This document shows, piece by piece, positions 23,522-56,097 of a DNA stretch of 64,000 bases (position 1 is the stretch's first letter; each line of letters starts with the position of its first letter). The DNA is from Tetragonia tetragonoides (lineage: Eukaryota; Streptophyta; Magnoliopsida; Caryophyllales; Aizoaceae), in the NCBI GenBank assembly GCA_038025085.1, contig CM076146.1:19256001-19320000 (forward strand), given 5' to 3'. The translations under genes were made by a program, and so were the position numbers. A model generated the notes under the pieces. It was not told the origin of the DNA. It worked only from the letters and a program-made list of their open reading frames with translations, and made no database searches.

Positions 23522-24603
23522 TAGAGAGAGAGAGAACAGTTAGAGCAAGTTCCATGAGATTTAAAGGGAAAGAAAAAAACAAAGAAAAAAAGAAGTTTTG
23601 GCAAAGCCATAAGATTTTAGTGTTTGTAATCTTATGGCAAACACTAAAACTTAGCTTGTATAGAAATTTGTGTCAGGCAGGACAGAATAGAACTTACCTC
23701 TTGATTGTGGTCACTATTTAATATTTACGTTGCATAAGTTTAAATGGACTATGTTTGATGAACTATGAGGCTGTTTATTTACTCTATTCCTTAGGCTCCT
23801 CCAAACTTGGGAATAAGGAAAAATGAGTTGATTGAGCTAGATTGTATGGTTTTCTTTTAATTGTTTATGCAAATACAATTTAGCCACTATATGGCCCACA
23901 TGGGGCTGAGGTTTGCTGAGAATTTTGGGATTGTTCTGATCTCTCAATTTTGCTACAGAAATGTGAATATGGTAGTCTTCTCCCCCTCCCCCCCTATATC
24001 TCTTATTTTTATTGTTTATTAATATTGACTAAACATTTATGATCTTCTGCAGTGTCTTTCCAGAGCACTCAGGAGTGAAAATCCAAAATATTTGATGGCT
24101 GCTTCTGCTTTATGTCTACCCTTTCAACCACTAATGGTTTCAGTTGTTCACACTGGTTTGATGGAGGTAAGTTCCCATTCTTTGAATGGGGTCAGGGTCG
24201 GTGAAGACTTCTGTAGTCAACCATTATTTATTTTTTTGAAAACATAATTAATTAGGTAAAACATTCTGATATGAGCTGTGTCAGGCTCCAGACTTCATGT
24301 TTACTTACTTTTTTGATCCGTCAAGTGCAACATTTTATTGCGATTTATGGAACGATTGACCTTTGCAGTTTCTGCTTATGTCATATTTAAGCAAAGCTTC
24401 TACTTTTCCAGGTAGCATTTGCTAGAAGGGCATTGAAAGATCCACAGCTAAGAATGGCTCACAATGTACACAAGGCTTCTTCATTTTTAGGGGGAGTGTT
24501 GTTTGTTGCTGATGATGTTTTCCCACAAACACCATTCCTTCATGCAGCTTGGCATCTGGCTGCAGCTGTTGGCGCTGGCACCTGCAACAAGCTTCTTGAG
24601 TGA
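15114..24603 (+). CDS. Seven-helix-type membrane protein with CREST-like signature
   Basis: Six coding exons join in frame: 15114-15283, 15389-15450, 15562-15640, 15723-15861, 24053-24166 and 24412-24603. They total 756 nt, or 251 residues. Hydrophobic segments lie near residues 84-102, 111-127, 137-156, 163-192, 207-225 and 230-250. Conserved-looking polar residues inside them are S123-x3-H127 (SSLYH), D141 (WVDYTMIA) and H232-x3-H236 (HAAWH). Their order and spacing match the CREST superfamily of putative metal-dependent membrane hydrolases (alkaline ceramidase, PAQR, Per1). I recognise the sequence type as a conserved plant family of unknown function. The ceramidase/PAQR link is my inference from the motif. 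Intron 3 has a GC donor at 15641; using GT instead breaks the frame. Intron 4 is 8.2 kb and full of transposons. No lesions are seen, so the gene is probably expressed. Confidence 0.85.
16501..16950. mobile_element. Mutator-type MITE (fold-back), perfect 9-bp target duplication
   Basis: A 450-bp element whose two halves are nearly complete inverted copies. The left end GGACAAATTGGCC pairs with the right end GGCCAATTTATCC, and pairing runs inward for about 200 bases. The flanks TTTAAATTA (16492-16500 and 16951-16959) are identical 9-bp direct repeats, the size made by Mutator transposases. It sits in intron 4 of the membrane-protein gene. Confidence 0.9.
17600..18215 (-). pseudogene. L1-type LINE 3' fragment (zf-RVT region)
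   Basis: The minus strand reads NLWVR, stop, [14 protein letters not shown], then [24 protein letters not shown] and, after a gap, [12 protein letters not shown] and [15 protein letters not shown]. This is the zinc-binding region that follows the reverse transcriptase in plant L1 elements. The internal stop at 18210-18212 (TGA) stands where Trp is usual. The RT core itself is missing. The fragment is antisense to the host gene, inside intron 4. Confidence 0.75.
18957..19075 (-). other. Conserved RTE/SINE-type 3' tail with (GTT)n
   Basis: On the minus strand the words GTAAGACTGCGTACAT, CTCCCCAGACCCCG and ACTGGGTTGTTGTTG occur in order. This tail is known from plant RTE LINEs and from the TS-type SINEs that borrow their machinery. 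It confirms the orientation and the 3' end of the LINE. Confidence 0.7.
19298..22243 (-). pseudogene. RTE LINE polyprotein: endonuclease plus reverse transcriptase, one stop
   Basis: A single frame of 982 codons starts at 22243. An apurinic-type endonuclease domain comes first ([41 protein letters not shown]). A basic linker and the reverse transcriptase follow ([49 protein letters not shown], catalytic FADDIVL). The end is a Cys/Arg-rich tail ([19 protein letters not shown]). Two defects stand out: one TAG at 20786-20788 between the two domains, and GGGFNGHIG where endonucleases have GGDFN, which loses a metal-binding Asp. Otherwise the frame is clean, so the insertion looks recent compared with the LTR elements here. 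Confidence 0.85.
22390..22860. repeat. Imperfect trinucleotide (AAT/ACT/ATG-type) region
   Basis: Runs of AATAATAAT and ACTAATAGT-like triplets with many interruptions, upstream of the LINE coding region on its own strand. The open frame they create (Ile-rich) is not a gene. Confidence 0.8.
22880..23560. repeat. GC-rich and GA-microsatellite region, partly duplicated
   Basis: A GC-rich block (22910-23110) is followed by GAGAGA tracts (23180-23330 and 23445-23540). The word GGAGGTCTAT followed by GCCCCTAG occurs at about 23164 and 23355, each time leading into GA tracts. This suggests a tandem duplication of about 190 bases. It may belong to the 5' region of the LINE. Confidence 0.6.
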
Positions 24604-24850
24604 TATTTGTAGTGTTACATATTCATTATCTGTTGCTGGCTTTGGCGGTTCCTATGAAGAGAAAATCAAGAGGACAGTAACTTTGCACAAGCCATTCAAT
24701 TGCCATGAACTTTATTGTTGGTTACTTAGGAAGTTCAATTAGTCTTTTGTCAATTAGGGAAAAAGCAGTGTACATGTGAAAAATAATGAAATGTAGAGCT
24801 CTTCCTATTTGGAGAATTTAAAGTTATTGTATGTGTAAACCAACTTCTTT
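24604..24850 (+). other. 3' UTR of the membrane-protein gene
   Basis: Sequence after the stop at 24601-24603 is AT-rich, with AATAATGAAATG near 24781 as a possible poly-A signal. The actual cleavage site is unknown. The next gene lies on the other strand with its 3' end about 1.6 kb away. Confidence 0.4.
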
Positions 24851-25402
24851 CGCACCTAAGGCACTAAAGTGGATTATATAGAAACTTATAGATTACCAAG
24901 TGTTTTCGCCTGTTTTGGGTCGATTTTGAACACAATAACCCCAAAAAACGGGCGTGAGAAAACTGATTTATGTGGTGAGGGCGGACATACCTTATATACT
25001 ACAGGGGATTATATAGGATGAACTTTAGAGGTTCAGATGGACCCTAAAGGAAGGACCATAGACATTATCACATTTAATCCAAATCTTTAAGAACACGATC
25101 TTATTCCACACTGGAGTAGTTGTTAGTAGCTTCACAAATGAGCTTTTGGCCACCCAAAAAAACTTGTCTATCCAAACAAAGTTTTGGGAACTATTGTCTA
25201 ACCTAAAAAAATAAAAGCCAAAACTCTTTTAAAAACTCAGAAAGCTCACTGCCAAACATAGCCTAAACTTGCAATCGAAGGGGGAAAAAATGCTTCATCA
25301 AACAAATTTGACCCTGCCATCATCAAGGGTGGTGGTCAAGTAGTGTCAAACTTACCAAGATTATATTGGCCTAGTTAAAAATGAAGTACTGGGTACATTA
25401 AG
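24850..25402. other. Intergenic DNA, no feature recognised
   Basis: No coding frame, repeat boundary or RNA gene that I can support. Confidence 0.5.
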
Positions 25403-25606
25403 TGAGTTGTTCAAAAGCAGGCTTTGCATGGGCGCGGGCCGGACTAAACATGATTTTTGGCTCATGGGACGGGCCAACAAGCGAGTTTGGGCTGGGCTAG
25501 CGGGCGAAATCCCTATAAAAGCACCAAAAACGCAGTGTCCAAGCCCGCTCTTTTTCAAGTCCGAACAGGTCAAGCTTATTGGGATGTCCCGCCCATGAAC
25601 AACTCT
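25403..25606. mobile_element. Short hAT-like MITE, about 204 bp
   Basis: The inverted ends GAGTTGTTCA and TGAACAACTC match perfectly over 10 bases. The 8-bp flanks ACATTAAG and ACATTTAG differ once, fitting a hAT target duplication. The inside is rich in GGGCCGG and GGGCTGGGC words. It lies between the two convergent genes. Confidence 0.6.
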
Positions 25607-26431
25607 ACATTTAGGTCTTAAGTCCGAATCACCTCCCCCTTATACTGTATATGTATATTGTACTGGCCTTTATGCCTCGTTTGAAACCCCCAAAAATAAG
25701 TAGTTCCAAACTTACTCTCATTTGGTTTTGTAAGGCAAGATCATGGGTTGAATTTACCATCGCCCATACCTTGTAAGTTGTAACTGCTAGCTTTTACGAA
25801 CAGTTTTGGCCCCTTTATGGTCGGTACAGTACATGCGCGGGATCTTCAGTAAGTATGATACATTCGGTGTTGAACAAGAGAGCGAATATGACTCAACAGG
25901 AGATGTCTCCATCGCCATCCTCTTGCACCTTTCTTTTTTATTACCAAAAATTAAAAAAACACATCTGATTCTCAAAATAGAAATCTCGCCCAAAGGGATT
26001 CATTAGCAAATTTATGAAGTTCAGAAAATTTCATAAAAGGGCAAAAAGTTCAGGCCCACTTGCAATTACAACACTAAACATGAGGGCAATTAACGAATTC
26101 ACATGCTAATAATAACTCCCCAAATGTGCAAAAAGCAAACTTCGAAGGTTTTCTGGGACAGGACTACAGGAGTATTAGACACAGCTTTTAACATATGTAC
26201 ATGCGTTTATTTCCGGTCATAAACGATATACATCAGAACTAAGCAACTAAACTGAATTCAAATGCCACTTGAGTCCAGGGACCTGGCTGCAAAATGCAAA
26301 CAGCAAATCCGAACCTCTTCAATTTGTATTCCCATGGATCTCCGGGAAAACCTCTTCAAATCCGATGGTGTCTAGATTGTGGTGGTGCCAAATTGCATCG
26401 GTTAACAAAACTTGCTGACACAGGTGCTAGA

Positions 26432-49472
<23,041 letters not shown>

Positions 49473-49530
49473 CCTCGTGCGTCTCTCTCTCTATATAATC
49501 GCGTCAATTTGATGCTCGTCTACACCCGTG
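49473..49530 (-). promoter_or_regulatory. 5' flank of the PhyH gene
   Basis: A TATATA word (49492-49497) lies only 19 bases before the start codon on the minus strand, next to a GA-rich leader. This is too close for a normal TATA box unless the leader is almost absent. The real core promoter is probably further upstream (above 49530), where a T-rich run begins. Confidence 0.3.
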
Positions 49531-50017
49531 CGCCGAAAAAGGTTTTCTGTTTTTTTTCTTTTTCTTTTTCTTTTTTTCTTTGTGACTAGACTTGGAAAAC
49601 AGTTCGTCGGGTCACATAGGGTCGGGTCGGACAACTATCACGTCGGATTATATTGCGTCTTTAGGTTTGGGTTGTTGGGGTCAAACAGTTTTGACTTTTG
49701 TCTCACAAACTTCGAACCTTGGTTCGGGTAGTTTCGAGATCGAGTCATTAGCACGTCGAGCATTTTCGAATCGGATTCGGATCATTTTCGAGTTGGGTTA
49801 GATTTTGTAAACATAGTTGTGACTTGTGGTTGTGAGTAGTGATCTGGTAAATCAAATTTTAGTGTTTAACAAGGTGAAGGGTAAAACTTGGCCGAAAAAA
49901 TCCTCTCTTTCGCGGCCACCACCCCGGGTGGAGGCGGAACGCCGGAGTTTGTTCTTTTTGCTTGGTTCTCTCGTGTTCGTTATTTGTGGCGTTAAAATCA
50001 ATGAATAATAAATTTTA
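49531..50017. other. Upstream flank of PhyH, no gene seen
   Basis: A T-rich run at 49551-49582, then sequence repeating TCGGGTCACATAGGGTCGGGTCGG and TTCGGAT-like words, as in degenerate LTR or MITE DNA. No conserved frame. Confidence 0.4.
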
Positions 50018-50830
50018 TAAAATATTAGGGACATAATTAAGACAAAAAGAAGTCGCCATAAAATTTAAGGAAACTTAAAAACCAATAATGAACCAAGTCA
50101 ATAGTGTAGAAAGACATCAACTCGATTCGTGTGCATCCCAATTCCGATTGGGGAAATTGACTTCATATCTGAAGAATGAGTTCGGGGGTGGCAAATTGGG
50201 AAGGTGTGAGGCACCCAATTCGCATGTTGACGACAACGACCTCTACTAATTAGTTCACATCAATTATTAACATTAATGGTTCTAAACAAGTCCGATGGTC
50301 CAAATCCTATATTTAACTAATGGGTTGAACAACAATTACTAAAGTGGTCGCTTTTAACAATTTTTCAAATTTGCATGGATTTTACTACTAACAATGATAA
50401 ATATGCAAAAACCTGCAGACTAATGAACAAACAAAACAATTCATTCAACCACGCACAAGCAAGCAATAAATCATTACATTCATTCATGAGTTTAATATAA
50501 GCCTTTTTGCTAACACGTCATGCATAGTACATATCACATAAATCAAAATCGCTAGTAATAACAAGCAAAAAATTAAAAGGAATAATTGAAATTCTTGGGT
50601 TGGATTACCTGGATGCTCACAATGAACTAGTGGGTTTCTCGAGTTATTACTATTGATGAAATGTATGAAGGTTTTATGTAATTTTGGTGTGAGGGCTAGC
50701 CTATCTCAAGAAAGAGTAGATAATAGATCAATGTTTGTGCCTCTCATAGAGCTCTCAAAATAACAGGGTTTCGACCCCTTCAAATAGTAGTTTATGTAGA
50801 AGAAGGGGGAAGTACCAAGGTTTGGCACGA
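50018..50830. repeat. LTR-like fragment related to 58672-59545
   Basis: Shares a long ordered series of words with the right-hand Tat element: TAGGGACAT, GGGGAAATTGACTTCATA, GAGTTCGGGGG, GGGAAGGTGT, AGGCACCCAA, GGGTTGAACAA, ATGCTCACAATGAACT and TTTATGTAGAAGAA. Same orientation. No domain or PBS is attached, so it is a solo or truncated copy. Confidence 0.75.
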
Positions 50831-51116
50831 AACTGTATGAACCTTGTGTTAGAATACACAACCCGAAGACACAAGAAGGGGGGTTGAATTGTGTCACTAG
50901 TTTTCCGCCAGATTTTCGCTTTATTAAATAAGGGATATTACACGGTGTACCCCTTTGGTTTGGTGAATTGTCTACTGCATCCCTATTTTAAGTTTTGTAT
51001 ATGTTGTACCCCTATGGTTAAATGTTAATATACAACCTATACAATTTTGACCTTTAATGTCAACTACTATATTAGTTCAAGAACTCATGCCTATTTTTCC
51101 GAGTCAAATCAGCATA
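50831..51116. other. Unassigned repeat-like DNA
   Basis: Contains AGAAGGGGGGTTGAATTGTG near 50873 and two CCCCTnTGGTTnnnTG phrases (50958 and 51008). No boundary could be set. Confidence 0.35.
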
Positions 51117-51995
51117 AAGGTCTATTTAGCAAAGTAATTCTCAAATTAGGCTAGGTTAGAAAATAATTCCTATCATGGTGTCCACGTAGACTCAGGATAC
51201 CCAAACCACTTTTTTTTTTCTATAAGATGTAAGTCGGTTGTGAGAATGACGACTTCAAACCACGAAAGTCACGATCTATGGCGACAACTTCCTCTGTTTT
51301 TGGTGTTTTGCAATAGCTGGTCGCTCCCTTAATCTCTTCCTCTTGTGACCAGATTTTTGTCATTTGCCTCAATTGGGAGAAGAGAAACTCCCACTGAGGT
51401 CAGCGAGGAAATAGAAGAAAATTGGAAGGTTTGATGGATGAGAAATCTGAAAATTAAAGATCAATTTCATCTCTCTTCTTCATATTCATTGGAGCACGTC
51501 GACGGCAAGAAAGCCCACATTAGTGATAGAGAAGTTAATCTTTAGTTGAATGACTAGAAACATTAAATGGTTTTTTATAGTGACGAATTTAATTGCCCAC
51601 ATTCATTATTTATTATCTGGTAAACCGACTTGGGTAGAACTATCGGGCTAGTTGCCTGGTTCCTTTGATCTTTAGTTCTTCACTCTCCGCTGCCAGATGA
51701 TTAATTTTTTATTTTCTTTACTTAACTTGCTATCCGCCATAGCTACTATTAAGTGCAGAAGTCACTTTGGATGAGTCGACTTAGAAGCTATAACGCTGTT
51801 AGCTGCCCAGATAAGTCGCTGTCGATGATGGCGAATTCATAGGTTGAAACACGCTATTGATAATAGCTACTTAAGTTCGTTGGACGGGAAAAAAAATAGC
51901 TAGCCTCGTGATATCCCAAGCCTACGTGGACACCCTTTCGAGAAATGCTTTCTAATCCAGCCTAATTTAGGTGTTACTTTCTAAAATAACCCCTA
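51117..51995. mobile_element. Fold-back (MULE-like MITE) element 1
   Basis: Left arm 51117-51210 and right arm 51905-51995 are inverted copies. AAATTAGGCT, TTAGAAA, GGTGTCCACGTAG and GGATA pair with TATCCCA, CTACGTGGACACC, TTTCTAA and AGCCTAATTT. The arms are about 90 bases with indels; the inside is non-coding. I could not fix a target duplication. Confidence 0.6.
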
Positions 51996-52014
51996 TTCAA
52001 TAAATCATTCTATT

Positions 52015-52960
52015 TCCCCCTCAAAAACCTCCATTACCATCCTCAAGCAATCACCACTTTCTCTCTCCTCAATGAAGAACCTCAATTCGCCAAACCTCCA
52101 TTATCACCACTTTCCCCCTAATTCAACCACTGGTAGCCCTCTGCCCCTCTCTATAATTTATATCATCAACGCTTTTACTTTTCTCATCAAATCCCAACTG
52201 CCCAATTTGGCCAGCAGGAGCCACGGTATTATAATCATCACCCACATAATCATACCCCAAACCCGTCAGTTGAGTCCATCTGAGGTTACAATCAAAGGTT
52301 ACAACTTACATGGATCATAAAAGATTTTTTTGTTGAGAAATTCTCAAGATCAAATATTTCGCATCAGGTTTAAGATTGAACCTTCGTACCAATAGCAACC
52401 CATTTACATATAATCTATCACATCACAACCAAAAGCCAATATACAAGGACTTCAAATTGGGTACTTTCATTTACGGGTGTGTCAATTTCATCGTTATGAC
52501 ATCTAACACAATTTCTTATATTGGATACAACTTCTGGGCATCCATAGAGAGTGAAATAAGAACCCTTTGGTTTAGAGAAATTGTTGTTAAAGTGAGTAAT
52601 TAAAAGAAGCAAAATTAAGGCTTTGAATGAGAGAGAAAAAGGATTTGGAATTAGATTTGAGTGTAAGTAGAGGTCTTATAGGGAGATGGAGAAGTATTTC
52701 TAACCAGAGCTCCATTGGTAAAATATCTGAGATTTCTTTCTATTCGTCTTAACTTGTTTCTCCGATGACCATTTGAGAAAAGCAATCAACTGGTGGTGAA
52801 TTATCGGGAAGAGAGAATGATGATCGCATTTTGTGGGGAAGTAGTGATGTTGGAGGTTTGGCGGGTTGGCGTTCTTAGCTTGATTGAGGAGAGAGAAAAT
52901 GGTGATTGCGTTGAGGATGAAAGTTGAGGTTTTTGAGGAAAAAAGTATTTTGGAGCCAAA
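52015..52960. mobile_element. Fold-back (MULE-like MITE) element 2
   Basis: Left arm 52018-52130 and right arm 52800-52950 are inverted copies. CTCAAAAACCTC, CATCCTCAA, GCAATCACCA, TTTCTCTCTCCTCAAT and CGCCAAACCTCCA all recur in reverse complement on the right. The interior of about 650 bp has no gene. It lies back to back with fold-back element 1. Confidence 0.65.
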
Positions 52961-52989
52961 AAGGGAATATCCTCTCTTGAGTTTTGCAC

Positions 52990-55700
52990 ATCCTCAACTC
53001 ATCTCTTATATAAAGTGAGCTTAAGCGCTTTGCTTAATATTTAAGTATGCTCAGCGCTTTGTTAAGTATTTCAAAAACATAAGGGCTCCAATATGTCAAA
53101 TCAAGTCACATGTTTTCTTAACACATAACAACCTTAAAATACAGTTTAAAAGATACAAGGAAGGCTCCATGTGTGTATCTGAAAATCGAACAACCAGATT
53201 TCAAAGTAAGGTTGCTTGTTTAACATATTAAATGCACAAGTCTCTAAAAACCAAGATTCCCCTTTTGGCTCCAATATGCTTTTGTAAATCATAATTTTTT
53301 TTGCTGAAAATCATATTTGAATGATTCTTTAAAGCACAACAAATTACCCACTGGATAATAGAAGTACACTAAGCAAGTTGGAAGATATCTAGTTTTCGAA
53401 ATTAGTTTACTAAATTTGGGACCAGACTGATTCCAGGCAAGGTTCCATTTTCCAGTTTTTCCTTCAAGTTAATTTCTCCCACTTGTTCCTTTGCCCCAAA
53501 CTCCATGAATTTAATCTCAACGCAATACATGAATCTAAAATAGAAATACTCATCTTCTATCTGGATCTTCATGTTCCAATTAATTCATCTTTTGACCAAT
53601 CCATCAAGTTGAGAAAATCACGAAACTATGTTACACAATTAAAATTCACGACATTAGTAAATAATTAGAATAAGTATACCTAATCTATCATCAAAACATA
53701 TAGGGTCAAAAAATTCCACCTTGTTGATGATGGCAAACTAGATATGCTAATGCCTAAATCATGAAAGAGTAAAAGCGATAAATAAATAAACCTCAACATA
53801 TGATCATCATTCCAAGAGAGATGGAAGCTCGAAGATGGTGGAATCACTTCACATTTAGCCTCGTTCATGATAAGAGGTAAGAGAAAATTTTGGCTAACAA
53901 CTTTAGCCAATCAAACCATTCAAAGCACAAGCATATTGTACCCCCTTGGCACATCAAAAACATCACACAAAGTGAAATTGATCATGAATCATAATATGAG
54001 CAATCACTTTAAACACATGCAATGTCCGCACCACTTGGGCACGATCACATAAGAAGACTAAAACATGCAAGATAACTCAAATCATATGCATCCAAGGATA
54101 TTGGTCATTCAAATGCAAGCAGAGTATTCTTCAACTTTTTCTGGCCAATAATAACTTGGGTCTACGTATTATTTTCATTAAAATTTGAAGCTTCATAGTA
54201 TTATGTTAAAAAAATAAAACAATTGTTGTATTCTTCGGTTTCTATATTCCTTATTTGCAGAAGACCCAAATACCATCATAAGGTGCAATTTATAGATATG
54301 AATGAAGGATAGATAAGTCGGAATCAATCCTTACACAATAAGGGGTCGTTAAGTTCACCATTGCTAAAAGAAAATGAATCAACAAAGGGAAACAATGGTA
54401 ATTGAAATGAATGAAATTAATTACCCGACCATTTTTGTTTCGTTCACGTACTGTAGAAAGAAATAGAGTTTCCTTATTCCTTTTGTTGTTGTTTGGTTCA
54501 ATTATAAAAATGAATAGAATTTCCTCATTATTAACCTTTTCTTCATATTTTTTTATTTATTGTTGTTTCAGTTCCCAAGTACTAAGTATCAATGTAAATT
54601 TTTTATAGGGTGCATTTTTCCAAAATTTATCAATGGTGAGTAATCCTTATTATCCACTACAACTTTCTCCTGCCACGAGAAATGGGTTCGCGCTTTCCCA
54701 CGGAGTTGGGATAACCACGAATTAAATTTTTCTCGAGGCAATCAATCTACTAAATTCTCCCTATGTAAACCGAAGGAGTAACAAATCCCGGCGTATTGAG
54801 TTCATTCGCCAAACTCGATCTAGATTAGATTTTTCATTCCTATTTCGTAACCCTAAATTTACCATGTCTAGTGGACTTGACGGTTGTTCAGCACTAGCAT
54901 GACCTGTATACAATCCACACTAAGTTGAGTAAAAACAAAGACTGGGAAAAACTCATTGCATTGCATCATACACATGTTGAACTTGGAAAGTGAAACTTTG
55001 TAATTGAATTTTTGTTCGCTTTGATGACTTTATGTTTCGAGGACAATACCTCTTTTAATGGGGATAGGATATAATACCAAGTATTGATATTCATTTTTAA
55101 TAATAATTATTTAAAAGAGAAAATGTGACTTATTGATATAAAATTTATTAATTGGGGTTTTTGGTATTTAAATTGCCTAATTAATATGCAGAATTAAATA
55201 TTGGGCCTAAAACATAATTGGGTCAAAGTATTTATGTAATAATGTAATACCTAGTATTTTCATAGTATTTTCTAAAATATGAAAAATAATATTTTTCATG
55301 GTTTTTAGTTCTATCGTTATGTATTATTTTAAAATGATAATGTTAGTATTACTATTGATCCTCTTATGATTAGATATTGTCATTGAATTATTTATGTAGT
55401 GCACAGTATTCTTGGACTAGCTAGATTAGCTTACCTAGAAAATAAGAAAGTTAGGAACAATTAGAAAAGGCTAATTAGCTATTCTAGCATGCACATGGTG
55501 AACGGAATAGGCCCAATAGATCTCTGCTAGCCACTTGTACATTTGAACTTAAAATACCCATAGAAATTGCAAAACCCAAGTAGAAGAAAACCCACTGAAT
55601 AGAAGAACTTCACCTCCCATTAACCGACTCTTTGTGCTCTTTTATTTTATCTCTAGTTCATGTCTCAGCCAAAAGAGCCAAACTCCCTTGAACCACGAAT
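52990..55700. other. AT-rich intergenic DNA, no gene seen
   Basis: Several short open frames, none with recognisable domains or consistent codon use. Short CTTAAGCGCTTTGC and CTCAGCGCTTTG words near 53025 form a small duplication. No RNA gene found. Confidence 0.5.
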
Positions 55701-56048
55701 TGTAATACCCCAATATTTTTTATAATTATTATATTGATTTATAAATGATTTATAAATAGTTTCGAAAATTAAATCGTATTTGTATTCAACAAGTCGATTT
55801 ATTCAATGAAAGCCATAATAATTATTTTGGGACTTTCATAATTTATATTTATCAAATTGCGGAGTTAAATTAAATTATTTTAAATAATAAAAAAGAATTA
55901 TTCATATTGCTTTATTTAGCTTAATTAGCAAACTAAATCAGAAAATTATTTAAAGTTTTCCTAAATCTATTAGTATTGACTTTCATTAACTAGGGAACCT
56001 AGAGAGGCTATATAAGCAAAGTTAGAGGGTCATCAGTCAGTTTGCCTC

Positions 56049-56097
<49 letters not shown>

